A DNA stretch of 33,129 nucleotides from Actinomycetota bacterium (GTDB taxonomy: Bacteria; Actinomycetota; Actinomycetes; S36-B12; UBA10799). The notes under the pieces were generated by a model. The model worked only from the letters and a program-made list of their open reading frames with translations. It ran no database searches and was not told the DNA's origin. Where the stretch lies: contig CAUJEJ010000034.1 in NCBI GenBank assembly GCA_963169255.1, forward strand, positions 1 to 33,129. The letters run 5' to 3'. The first letter of the stretch is position 1, and each line of letters begins with the position of its first letter. A program made the translations under genes and the position numbers. Positions 10,345 through 18,834 of the stretch are shown piece by piece.

Positions 10345-10468
10345 AGCCAGATTATGGCGTGATTGGGGATGACGAGTCGCGGGCGAGCGGGGAGTGGGTG
10401 GGCGTCGACGCCACGCCGAGGGCGGCAAATCGGCTGACTATTGCGCGCATGGCACTAGTTTCAATCAG

Positions 10469-11827
10469 GTGCGACGAGATCCGCTGCGATCCCGGCGAGG
10501 CAAGGCCGCCGCGGTAGCTGCTTCTGTGGCTGGGATCTGTGCGGCTACTTTCACCAATCCGACAGCGTTCGGAACGGCTCCGCAAGCACCCATCGATAAG
10601 CAAGTTGACGAAGCCCACGACGACCTTGCGGATGCCAATGCCAAGGTCAACGAGGTTACCGCCGAACTTGAAGCGGCTGAGCAACAACTGATTCCCGCGC
10701 AGGCACGACTCAGCGCAGCGCAGGCTGCCGCCGCGACAGCAGACGCCGCCGCGAAGGCGGCCCTCGCAGCACTTGAAGTGGCGAAGGCGGACCTCGTTGG
10801 CGTGCAGGCTGAGGTCGCCAAGATTGAGCAAGAAATCACGGCGATCAGAGCGCAAATTGCGTCGTTGGCTCGCCTCATCTACACCACGGGCGGTCAATTC
10901 GAAGAGATTCAGGTACTGCTTGATTCCCGAGATCCAGCGGAATTCACCGAACGTCTCGCGGCAATTCGCCGAGTGTCTCTTGGCAACAGCAACACCTTCG
11001 ATCAACTCGCGATTGCTCAAGCTCAACTCCAGGTGAAGCTCAGCGAAAGTCGGCGCCTCAAACAACTTGCTTCCGACAAGGAAGCGGAAGCGGCGCAACG
11101 CGCAAACGAATCCGCCAGTGCGCTCAGCGAGGCCGATAAGGCGAAGCAGGTCGTTGACCAACTGGTGGCACAAAAAGCGGCAATCGTTGCCAAAGCTGAC
11201 TCCGAGCGTGATGCGGTGCGCCAGCAGTATGCAGAGCTCAAGGCCGAACAGGCGCGAATCGCTGCGGCGATTAAGGCGGCCGAGGCCGCGGAGCGTGCCC
11301 GGCAACGTGAGAAAGAGAAGCAAAGTAACAGCGGCGGCGGAAACAACAGTGGTGGCAACAACGGCGGCAGTACCGGCGGGGGTACCGGCGGCGGCACGCC
11401 TGTCACAGGTTCGGGTGCGCTGAGCTGGCCCTTGCCGGGGCGCAAGGCCGGCGGGCGTACCGGGCCGCGGGTGCATCCGATCTACGGGTACAGCTCGTGC
11501 CACACCGGCGACGACATCGGGGCACCTTCGGGCACGCCGATCAAGGCAGCAGCTGCCGGAACTGTCATCTCTACCACCTCCGGTGGGCCATACGGCAACA
11601 ACACGTTGATCAGCCATGGCGGTGGGCTCGTCACGATGTACGCGCATCAATCGCGGTTCGGCGTGAAGAAGGGCGACGTCGTCTCAAAGGGGCAGACCAT
11701 GGGGTATGTCGGCTCCACTGGGTACTCGACTGGGCCGCATTTGCACTTTGAGGTGCACGTCAATGGCGTCCCGTGGGAGCCGATGGGGTGGTTCGGCGAG
11801 TCGAAGCACCGGGTGTCCTGCGCGTAA
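10469..11827 (+). CDS. Secreted coiled-coil M23 (LytM) peptidase, EnvC/NlpD-like architecture
   Basis: Signal-peptide-like N-terminus after GTG 10469; long Ala/Glu coiled coil; Gly/Asn/Ser linker; LytM motifs HTGDD and GPHLHFEVHVNG. Confidence 0.9.
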   Translation: MRRDPLRSRRGKAAAVAASVAGICAATFTNPTAFGTAPQAPIDKQVDEAHDDLADANAKVNEVTAELEAAEQQLIPAQARLSAAQAAAATADAAAKAALAALEVAKADLVGVQAEVAKIEQEITAIRAQIASLARLIYTTGGQFEEIQVLLDSRDPAEFTERLAAIRRVSLGNSNTFDQLAIAQAQLQVKLSESRRLKQLASDKEAEAAQRANESASALSEADKAKQVVDQLVAQKAAIVAKADSERDAVRQQYAELKAEQARIAAAIKAAEAAERARQREKEKQSNSGGGNNSGGNNGGSTGGGTGGGTPVTGSGALSWPLPGRKAGGRTGPRVHPIYGYSSCHTGDDIGAPSGTPIKAAAAGTVISTTSGGPYGNNTLISHGGGLVTMYAHQSRFGVKKGDVVSKGQTMGYVGSTGYSTGPHLHFEVHVNGVPWEPMGWFGESKHRVSCA

Positions 11828-11836
11828 GGTGTCCCC

Positions 11837-12316
11837 ATGGCGCGTGAGAAGGGCCGCAAGCTAATTGCCCAGAACCGTAAAGCTCGCCACGACTACACCA
11901 TCGAAGATGTCTACGAAGCGGGCATTGTCCTGCAAGGGACTGAGGTCAAGTCGTTGCGAGCCGGTCACGCGACCCTTGTGGATGGGTATGCGGACGTCAA
12001 GGACGGTGAGGTTTGGCTGCACGCAGTCCACATCCCCGAGTACACCCAGGGCACATGGACCAACCATGAGCCGCGGCGCAAGCGCAAGTTGTTGATGCAT
12101 CGCAACGAGATCGCGAAGCTGGTCGGGAAGACCAAAGAGGGCGGTTTCACGCTGGTGCCGTTGTCGATGTACTTCAAGGACGGCTACGCCAAGGTTGAGA
12201 TCGCGCTTGCGCGTGGCCGCAAGGCGTACGACAAGCGGCAGGCAATTGCCGAACGCGATGCGAAGCGGGAGTCTGACCGCGCAATCGGGCGCCGCGCAAA
12301 GGGCTTCACAGATTGA
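11837..12316 (+). CDS. smpB: SsrA-binding protein SmpB
   Basis: [62 protein letters not shown] is diagnostic. Confidence 0.98.
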   Translation: MAREKGRKLIAQNRKARHDYTIEDVYEAGIVLQGTEVKSLRAGHATLVDGYADVKDGEVWLHAVHIPEYTQGTWTNHEPRRKRKLLMHRNEIAKLVGKTKEGGFTLVPLSMYFKDGYAKVEIALARGRKAYDKRQAIAERDAKRESDRAIGRRAKGFTD

Positions 12317-13176
12317 GCCTGCCGATCATTGACCGGCTCGGGATTCCCGGGATCGTTGATGTGCACTCCCACTTCATGCCGCATTCGGTCATGACGAAGG
12401 TGTGGGAGTTCTTTGACAACGCAGAAGAGGCCTACGGTCTGCCGTGGCCCGTCGAGTACCGCGGGTCGGACGAGCTGCGAATTGAACAACTCGAGGATTT
12501 TGGGGTCGTCGCGTTCACGTCTTTGGCCTACGCACACAAGCCGGGAATGGCCGCGTGGCTCAACGACTGGTGTGCCTCGTTTGCGCGCTCGACGCCACGC
12601 TGTCTGCAGACGGCAACCTTCTTCCCTGAGCCCGGCGTTGCCGACTACGTTGCGCCGGCGATTGATTCGGGAGCGCGAGTATTCAAGGTCCACTTGCAGG
12701 TGGGTGCGTTTGATCCGCGAGATCCACTTCTGGTGCCCGTGTGGGATCTCCTCGCGCAGTCTGGTGTTCCCGCCGTCGTCCACTGTGGGTCAGGCCCCTT
12801 GCCGGGTCGGTTCACTGGTCCGGGACCAATCGGCGAGGTGATCGCGCGGCATCCGGAATTGCAAGTGATCGTTGCGCACATGGGGGCTCCGGAATACGCT
12901 GAATTCCTTGCTATGGCGCGGGTCAATGAGAACGTCCGGCTCGACACGACGATGGCCTTCACCGACTTCATGAATGACCTTGCCGAGTTCCCTCCGGCGA
13001 TGTTGCCCGACCTGTACGAGGCCGGCATGCGCGGCGACATCCTCTTCGGCTCGGACTTCCCGAACATCCCGTACCCCTATGCCGAAGCCGTCGCGGCTCT
13101 CGAACGCCTAGACCTAGGCGACGCATGGCTCCGCACCGTCCTCTACACCACCCCCGCCACCCTCTTCTCCCTCTAG
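12313..13176 (+). CDS. Amidohydrolase-2 family metal-dependent hydrolase
   Basis: TTG start overlapping the smpB stop. [54 protein letters not shown]. Confidence 0.88.
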   Translation: MSLPIIDRLGIPGIVDVHSHFMPHSVMTKVWEFFDNAEEAYGLPWPVEYRGSDELRIEQLEDFGVVAFTSLAYAHKPGMAAWLNDWCASFARSTPRCLQTATFFPEPGVADYVAPAIDSGARVFKVHLQVGAFDPRDPLLVPVWDLLAQSGVPAVVHCGSGPLPGRFTGPGPIGEVIARHPELQVIVAHMGAPEYAEFLAMARVNENVRLDTTMAFTDFMNDLAEFPPAMLPDLYEAGMRGDILFGSDFPNIPYPYAEAVAALERLDLGDAWLRTVLYTTPATLFSL

Positions 13177-13260
13177 CCCCTCACGGCGCCGCGGCTCTGC
13201 GGACGCGGCGGTTATGAGCACCTCCACGAGACCAACGTGGTATCGGTTGTGCGGACGTGC

Positions 13261-13289
13261 AGAAGGGCCGGGGGTGGCCCGGCCCTTCT
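13261..13289. terminator. Hairpin between convergent genes (12-bp stem)
   Basis: AGAAGGGCCGGG-ggtgg-CCCGGCCCTTCT perfect inverted repeat between the amidohydrolase stop and the convergent 13310 stop. Confidence 0.75.
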
Positions 13290-13309
13290 GGCGTGAGTTG
13301 TGGTGAGAG

Positions 13310-13819
13310 TTAGTGGCGCATGCCCGCGAGGGTCATGTCGAGGTCGCGGCGGCGCTGACCGACGACCATCGCAGATTCGGCGATCACCGCGTCCTGGCCA
13401 GGTGCGTAGCCTTGGGTCCTCAGGCGAACGTCGGCATCAAGTGCCTGGCGCAGGCCATCGACTGAGTACGCCAACTGACGTGGCTCGCGGGCGCGCTTGT
13501 CGCTGGGAGCAATCGTGGAGAGTTCGTAGAGTTGCTGGCTCAATGTTGACATCCGAGGAACTCCGTCGGTCCACGTGCGAACCAGTTCCGGGGTGCTCTT
13601 GGTGCGATCCGCGACTGCGAGCGTAAGCGAGTCTGCGAACCAGCGGGCGTCGGCCATGCGGAGGTCGAATGCGCGGTCCCACTTCGATCGGCGGCGGCTA
13701 GCGGCCGATACTGAAATGATCAAAACCAGCAAAACGATGACGGCGAGTGCGGCCGCGATCCAGGCCCAAAGTGGGATACCTGCGTAAAGAACCGTGAGTG
13801 ATGTTAGGGCGGATTCCAT
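13310..13819 (-). CDS. Hypothetical membrane-anchored protein with one N-terminal TM helix
   Basis: MESALTSLTVLYAGIPLWAWIAAALAVIVLLVLIISVSAASRRRSKWDRAFDLRMADARWFADSL; RBS ggaaggagacggac before ATG 13819. Confidence 0.75.
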   Translation of the reverse strand: MESALTSLTVLYAGIPLWAWIAAALAVIVLLVLIISVSAASRRRSKWDRAFDLRMADARWFADSLTLAVADRTKSTPELVRTWTDGVPRMSTLSQQLYELSTIAPSDKRAREPRQLAYSVDGLRQALDADVRLRTQGYAPGQDAVIAESAMVVGQRRRDLDMTLAGMRH

Positions 13820-13937
13820 GTCCGTCTCCTTCCAATGTGGCGTACTCATGTTCTGCCCAGATCACGAGTACTTACACATTGGCGAAGATCGCGTACCCGA
13901 ATGCGCATTCAGTTTCGGTGCGGCGCCACCCCGAGCC

Positions 13938-14438
13938 CTAGTAGAGCAAGACTTTCGTTCCCCCCTGCTTCTCGGCCGATTTGATCATCGGTGCTCCGAT
14001 CGTGGGCCCCTCGGCGGACTTCACAATCCACTTCGCCGACTTGGCGATCGTCACGGTCTCGCCGGTGTCATTGGCCTGAACTTGAAGGGAGCGGACAGCC
14101 GACGTTGTTGCAGCGTTGCTCTGGAACGCCAGCACGTGATAGCCCTGGTTGGACAAGGTGCATCGGACCATTGTTGTTGCGTTTGGGGTGGTTCCTGCTG
14201 GTGTTTCGGTCGAGATGTTGTCGCAACCGAGGTTTGCCGCGATCTGGCTCGCATTCAATGTGCTCTGCGCGGAGCTTGAAGATGACTTCGATGGCGAGCT
14301 CGAAGGCGACGGGCGCTCGGAAGTAGCGGACGCCGAGGTCGAGGGCTCTTCAGACGACCCCGAATTCGAGGTGGCTTGACTGCATCCGGCGGTGCCGAGG
14401 GTGACGCAGATGGCGGCGGCAATAGCGAGGCGCTTCAT
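13938..14438 (-). CDS. Putative lipoprotein of unknown function
   Basis: Signal peptide with lipobox (MKRLAIAAAICVTLGTAGCSQ), Ser/Pro-rich linker, then a small Cys-containing domain. Confidence 0.75.
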   Translation of the reverse strand: MKRLAIAAAICVTLGTAGCSQATSNSGSSEEPSTSASATSERPSPSSSPSKSSSSSAQSTLNASQIAANLGCDNISTETPAGTTPNATTMVRCTLSNQGYHVLAFQSNAATTSAVRSLQVQANDTGETVTIAKSAKWIVKSAEGPTIGAPMIKSAEKQGGTKVLLY

Positions 14439-14751
14439 GCCTACCTACGTTAGTACGGGACTCACGGTCGCAGCCGCAGGCGCGCAAACCGCAAGAGGGA
14501 AGTCGATGATCACCCCTTGGTTTAGCGCGGGAACCCTCACGTGCAGGGTCCAGTGCGTCAAGTGCCTGCCGCGTCACGTGGCCCCAGTGGCCGTGCGACC
14601 CTGCGGGTTCACAGAGCCTGCGGTCCCACACAGGAACGTGGTCGATTGCAGGGCCTAGGGCACCCACGATCGACGACGTTCCTACGCGGGCGGCCGAATC
14701 TGGGGTGCGGGATGTCGGGCCTGCGGCGTATGGTGGGGGAATAAGTACATA

Positions 14752-15145
14752 GGGGGTGAACGGTTTCGACAACGTTTGCTGAAAAGAGTGAAGCGGGTCG
14801 AGGATCAACGGTTATCTCGTAAACGCTCCGTTGAAAAAACAAGTGCCAATACAAACAGCACTGGTGCGTCAGCTAAGGCTGACCTTACGCTCGCTGCCTA
14901 GTCAGCGAACGTAAGTAACCCGTCGGTCCATGGGTGTCTTCCCTGTGGGTACCGGCGTCGACTAGAAGACTTACCAACCTCTCCGGTCATCGGGAGGGTG
15001 CGGGACATCTAACAGTGACTAGGCCGCTTTTCCCGTCGGGTCGCACAACAGCGGGAAGGCTAAATAGGCGACTAAAGCGACTGCACCCGGAGAATCCTCT
15101 GCTCAGTTTCGTTGGACCCGAGTTCGATTCTCGGCACCTCCACCA
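14752..15145 (+). ncRNA. ssrA: tmRNA (SsrA); proposed tag ANTNSTGASAKADLTLAA* encoded at 14845..14901
   Basis: 5' GGGGGUGAACGGUUUCGAC; 5' GGGGGUG pairs with 3' CACCUCC; T-arm CCGAG-TTCGATT-CTCGG; encoded CCA. Resume context AAAACAAGU-GCC; the reading frame ends ...LTLAA-TAG. Confidence 0.95.
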
Positions 15146-15192
15146 ATACAAAGACCCCGACAACACGTCGGGGTCTTTGTATTGGTGTTGCT
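15129..15192. repeat. Direct repeat copy 1 (tmRNA 3' end + terminator)
   Basis: 64-bp unit, one mismatch (15148 a / 15261 g) to 15242..15305. Confidence 0.97.
15141..15187 (+). terminator. 21-bp perfect stem terminator whose arm includes the tmRNA 3' CACCA
   Basis: CACCAATACAAAGACCCCGAC-aacac-GTCGGGGTCTTTGTATTGGTG. Confidence 0.85.
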
Positions 15193-15241
15193 TGTTTCGT
15201 CGAGAATTGGGAGGCAGTTGCCCCTGTGGGGCAACAACGGA

Positions 15242-15305
15242 TCTCGGCACCTCCACCAATGCAAAGACCCCGACAACACGTCGGGGTCTTTGTATTGGTG
15301 TTGCT
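15242..15305. repeat. Direct repeat copy 2 (displaced tmRNA 3' end + terminator)
   Basis: TCTCGGCACCTCCACCAATGCAAAGACCCCGACAACACGTCGGGGTCTTTGTATTGGTGTTGCT; 113-bp offset from copy 1. Confidence 0.97.
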
Positions 15306-15322
15306 CGTAGCCGCGGTCGAGC

Positions 15323-15883
15323 CTACGAGGCGATCGCGATCGTGAACAGCTTCATCGGCATCGTCTGCCACACCTGATCGGCTTCTCGGACGACCTTGAA
15401 TGAGTGGCCTGCCTCGACTCTGGTGTGCCGTTCGGTTTCGTCATAGCGGTCCCAGTTCGAACCGTCGCCGAACCCGGCAATCGGCTGGCCGATGTAGGGG
15501 TTGTTCAGCCAGAACGGAACCTGGGTCCCGTCGGGGTACGTCATGGTGCCTTCGATGTCGTGCCCGGTGTACGAGTGTCCGAACACTTGCTGAGACTGCC
15601 CTGGCCGCAGCGTGACCTTCCTATGTCCGGACATGTCGTAACCGGTGACGTCGAGCGTGACTGGCACGTTGCTGGTGTTCGTGATTTGGGTCGCCACGGC
15701 GAGCGCGATGGCTTTGACCGGAGCGCCTTCTGGGGCTGCTTGAACGTCTGCGTGTTGGGTTGTCTGCACTGGTGCAGCTTCAGCGGCCATCGCTGGGGCG
15801 GCAGCGCCAGCGAACATCATTGCGCCGAGGATTGCTGAGCCCAGCATTGCGAACTTCCGGTTGCGGCCCATCGAGGTCTCCAT
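15323..15883 (-). CDS. Secreted protein of unknown function
   Basis: Sec signal peptide METSMGRNRKFAMLGSAILGAMMFAGAAAPAMAAEA; beta-rich remainder. Start could also be ATG 15871. Confidence 0.75.
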   Translation of the reverse strand: METSMGRNRKFAMLGSAILGAMMFAGAAAPAMAAEAAPVQTTQHADVQAAPEGAPVKAIALAVATQITNTSNVPVTLDVTGYDMSGHRKVTLRPGQSQQVFGHSYTGHDIEGTMTYPDGTQVPFWLNNPYIGQPIAGFGDGSNWDRYDETERHTRVEAGHSFKVVREADQVWQTMPMKLFTIAIAS

Positions 15884-16115
15884 TCTGTGTTGCGTCGCCG
15901 TCTGCGACTGCATCGACAAAGGCACTCGACCCGGACAATGTCCTAAATAAACATCGGCTTGGGAACTTCTTGAAATGTCGGACAGTCTGCGAAACGGCAA
16001 TGTGGGTGGATGAGTGCAGCGCAAATCTGAAAGCCCGTTCTAAGCGGCTTGTTCCGCGACCTCCGAGGCGTCTATCCGGAACGGCGGGCCCACGCGCCGA
16101 CGAATGCGCAGTTAG

Positions 16116-16514
16116 TTAGAAGGGTTCGTAGCAGTCATAGGTTTCGATCGACGCGACTTTGCCGTCCCGAACCTCGATGAACTGCGCGATGTGGGCCGTA
16201 AGCACTTGCCCTGCTTTGAATGGCCCGATGTCGTTGGCAATCTCTCCGGTCCACGTGCAGCGAACTGCCACGGTTGACCCGGCCTCCAGCATGCTGAGCT
16301 CGTCGTAGCGTTGCCAGTTCAGCATCTGAGCCCCCGCAGAGGAGGCGTCAATCATCTGTTCGAGAGTTGCGGTGGCCCCGGCGGGTTTCAACCGGTTTGG
16401 CCGTTCGATGGTCGTTGCATCGACGGTGAAGTGCGCGCGCAGTGCCTCACCTTGCGTTCCGGATTCCAGTGCGCGGTGCAGCGCGCGGACGGTGTCAGAA
16501 CGTGTCGTTGGCAT
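16116..16514 (-). CDS. SnoaL-like / NTF2-fold protein
   Basis: 132 aa; RALESGTQGEALRAHFTVDATTIERPNRL...VAVRCTWTGEI...LTAHIAQFIEVRDGKVASIETYDCYEPF. Confidence 0.8.
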   Translation of the reverse strand: MPTTRSDTVRALHRALESGTQGEALRAHFTVDATTIERPNRLKPAGATATLEQMIDASSAGAQMLNWQRYDELSMLEAGSTVAVRCTWTGEIANDIGPFKAGQVLTAHIAQFIEVRDGKVASIETYDCYEPF

Positions 16515-16641
16515 GTCGCGAGCCTATGCCAACCTGGCGGTCAGTAGCGCTATCGCAATCAGCACCGCATCGAGGATCGATTCTTTGTACCGGCGTCACC
16601 ACGGTTGGCCAGCTAGCCAGGGAAGCAGTGCCGCCCTCCCG

Positions 16642-17622
16642 CTAGCCGAAGGTCGCGACGGCAACTCGTGGACGTCCGCCTTGATCGCGGATGTCCTCGA
16701 CTGCGGTAAAGCTCCCCGTCGCCTCCAGGAGTCCCGGGACGCCGCTATCAATCGCATCGAAGCCTTGGTCATCTTCGTGCTCGATGTACACGCGACCACC
16801 GGGACGCAAGAGCTCGCACGCGGCTGACACAACGGCGCGGATCACGTCTAGGCCATCGTCGCCACCGTCGATCGCGACCGCCGGGGCAAACTTCCGAATG
16901 GACTCATCAGTCGGTCCGCGCGCACCGACATAGGGCGGATTAGATGCAACGAAGTCGAACGCACCGCGCCTGAGGGAGAGCGCGGTTTGCGCAACCGTCG
17001 CGACATCACACACCTCGAGTCGCACATTCGAGCCGACGTCGTGCAACTTTGAGGCGTGCGCGTCGACGTTCTTCTGTGCCCAAGCGGCGGCGCGTTCGTC
17101 GAGTTCCACGGCGATCATTTCTGTGTTGCCAACCTCAGTGGCTAGCGTCAGTGCCACCACCCCGGAACCGGTGCAGAGATCGGCCCCGAGCAGCTGTTCC
17201 TGCTCGGATCTGTTGCGCGACATGTAGTCCGCCAAATCAGCAGTGGCAAAGTCGAGTAGCGCGTGCGTCTCTGGTTTTGGCGCGTAAACCTCTGGGCCGA
17301 CCGAGAGTTTGAGTCCACGGAACCAGGCGTGTCCGACGATGTAGCCCAGCGGTTCGTGTCTTGCGCAGCGGTCGACTAGTCGGTAGAACTCATCAGCCAT
17401 CGTCGACGAGATCGCGGCGGCATCAAGATTGTCAGACGTGGGGGCAGTAGCGCAAGCAGCATCTTGCAGACTCGCCAACAGCGAGCCAGCAACGGCTTCA
17501 GGCAGATCGACTCCGGCCGCGCGTAGTAGCGCTGCGCCATCGCGCAACAGCCTGTCGACGGTCGCGTTGCTACTCATAGAGGTCATCTCGGTTGATGGTG
17601 TGAGCGGCTCCGAGTTGGTCAT
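16642..17622 (-). CDS. HemK/PrmC-like class I SAM-dependent methyltransferase
   Basis: RHEPLGYIVGHAWFRGLKLSVGPEVYAPKPETHALLDFA, GADLCTGSGVVALTLATEV, VASNPPYV (NPPY motif). Alternative GTG start at 17634 just after the upstream stop. Confidence 0.85.
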   Translation of the reverse strand: MTNSEPLTPSTEMTSMSSNATVDRLLRDGAALLRAAGVDLPEAVAGSLLASLQDAACATAPTSDNLDAAAISSTMADEFYRLVDRCARHEPLGYIVGHAWFRGLKLSVGPEVYAPKPETHALLDFATADLADYMSRNRSEQEQLLGADLCTGSGVVALTLATEVGNTEMIAVELDERAAAWAQKNVDAHASKLHDVGSNVRLEVCDVATVAQTALSLRRGAFDFVASNPPYVGARGPTDESIRKFAPAVAIDGGDDGLDVIRAVVSAACELLRPGGRVYIEHEDDQGFDAIDSGVPGLLEATGSFTAVEDIRDQGGRPRVAVATFG

Positions 17623-17635
17623 GTGTTGGGTCACG

Positions 17636-18157
17636 TCATGGTCCTTTCCCTGCTTCGAGGTCAAGCACCCGTTGATAGTCAAGCTGCCCAGGCCAGGGTC
17701 CACTTTGCGCAGCACGGGGTTCGACAGCGAATCCGTGGTGGTCCCCAGTGGCATCGTGAGCAACGACGGGCCCAGCGAACCAGCGCACCACTCCAGCGAT
17801 CAACGGTGCTCCGTTGGGAGCCTCAGTCCAATCGCAGTGATCGAACTTGTCGATGTCGTCGTCAGACCATTCACCAAACAGTCGCGCCAAGTCCTTTTGG
17901 TTGGACGCAAGGAAGTGAACGCAGACCTCGCTGCCGACCGAAACTGCATCGAACGTGTGGTTCTTCACGGATAGAAATACCGTGTACCGGAACGGCTCCA
18001 TGCTGCTTTGCGAGGAGAAGCCCACAAGGCAACCAACGGGGTGACTCCCGCTTAGCGTGGTCAGTACCACCATGGGGTAGTTCAAGGCGCTCGCGATATC
18101 CACGAGAGTGTCCGTCAGGTTGTTGTCGTCCGCGTTGTCGGTCATCTCTTGATCCAC
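17636..18157 (-). CDS. Flavin reductase-like (FMN-binding split-barrel) protein
   Basis: MVVLTTLSGSHPVGCLVGFSSQSSMEPFRYTVFLSVKNHTFDAVSVGSEVCVHFLASNQKDLARLFG is typical of the family. Confidence 0.85.
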   Translation of the reverse strand: MDQEMTDNADDNNLTDTLVDIASALNYPMVVLTTLSGSHPVGCLVGFSSQSSMEPFRYTVFLSVKNHTFDAVSVGSEVCVHFLASNQKDLARLFGEWSDDDIDKFDHCDWTEAPNGAPLIAGVVRWFAGPVVAHDATGDHHGFAVEPRAAQSGPWPGQLDYQRVLDLEAGKGP

Positions 18158-18194
18158 CTACTTGAGGTCTGCGAGGCGAAGGCCGCGATCGCAA

Positions 18195-18236
18195 CGATGA
18201 ATGGCGCGACACCCGCAGATGTCGCGCCATTCATCG
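18195..18236 (-). terminator. 16-bp perfect inverted repeat downstream of csbD-like gene
   Basis: CGATGAATGGCGCGAC-acccgcagat-GTCGCGCCATTCATCG; 9 bp past the CsbD stop on the minus strand. No strong T-tract seen. Confidence 0.65.
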
Positions 18237-18244
18237 ACTTACGA

Positions 18245-18418
18245 CTAGCCGCGGAGAACATCCTTGACGCCTTCACCGAACTGCTTCGCGTCGCCCTTTG
18301 TCTGGTCGCGCTTGCCTTCAGCCTTGAGGCTGTCGTTGTCAGTCACGTCGGCGATTACTTCTTTGGCTTTGCCCTTGGCTTGTTCGGCCTTGTTCTTTGC
18401 CTTGTCAATGGTGCCCAT
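18245..18418 (-). CDS. CsbD family stress-response protein (57 aa; below the ORF-track size cutoff)
   Basis: MGTIDKAKNKAEQAKGKAKEVIADVTDNDSLKAEGKRDQTKGDAKQFGEGVKDVLRG*; RBS agaggggg upstream. Confidence 0.92.
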   Translation of the reverse strand: MGTIDKAKNKAEQAKGKAKEVIADVTDNDSLKAEGKRDQTKGDAKQFGEGVKDVLRG

Positions 18419-18834
18419 TGGAGTTCCCCCTCTTGGCGTTCATTTTTGGCATCTTCGATATTTGGCACCCTGCGCGGATTCGCGCCGCCGATGCCTGGAT
18501 CAAGGCGGTGCAGCATCCGATCGTTCACATGCGGTGCCTGCCCAAAACACCGACCACGCAACTCATGCCCGATCGATCCGCCTTGGTTCAACCAGACCAT
18601 CGTTTGTGGTTGAGCGCAAGACCTCGTGGCCGTTCTTGACTGAACCTTGGATATCGCGCCTGACCTGAGTGACAAGCCCCACCCGCCCGTTCGCGATTGG
18701 CAACTTCTTGGACGGTTTTGAGACCTTCCGCTGTTGACCGCCATGTCGGTGCCTGTGAGGGTGGGACGGGTCGGTCGAAAGCCTGCTGATTTGTGTAGTC
18801 ATTCGATTTCTTGGTCATCACGTGGAGGTCGACT

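Noticed and set aside
10352-11650. 432-aa minus-strand ORF opposite the M23 peptidase
   Set aside because: Shadow ORF of the Ala/Glu-rich coiled coil in high-GC DNA; the plus-strand frame has clear LytM motifs and signal peptide.
14450-14750. Minus-strand frames between the lipoprotein and ssrA (e.g. LTHWTLHVRVPALNQGVIIDFPLAVCAPAAATVSPVLT*)
   Set aside because: Suggestive of a degraded secreted protein, but it is broken by stops and I could not identify a family or a start; not supported well enough to call.
15242-15258. Second tmRNA or tRNA gene at the repeated CACCTCCACCA
   Set aside because: Only the 3' terminal part is duplicated; no 5' acceptor strand, TLD or tag frame precedes it.
18355-18802. 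Several overlapping 70-130 aa ORFs between csbD and the redox enzyme
   Set aside because: Composition is Arg/Pro/Ser-rich with no RBS or motif; most overlap the real CsbD gene or each other.
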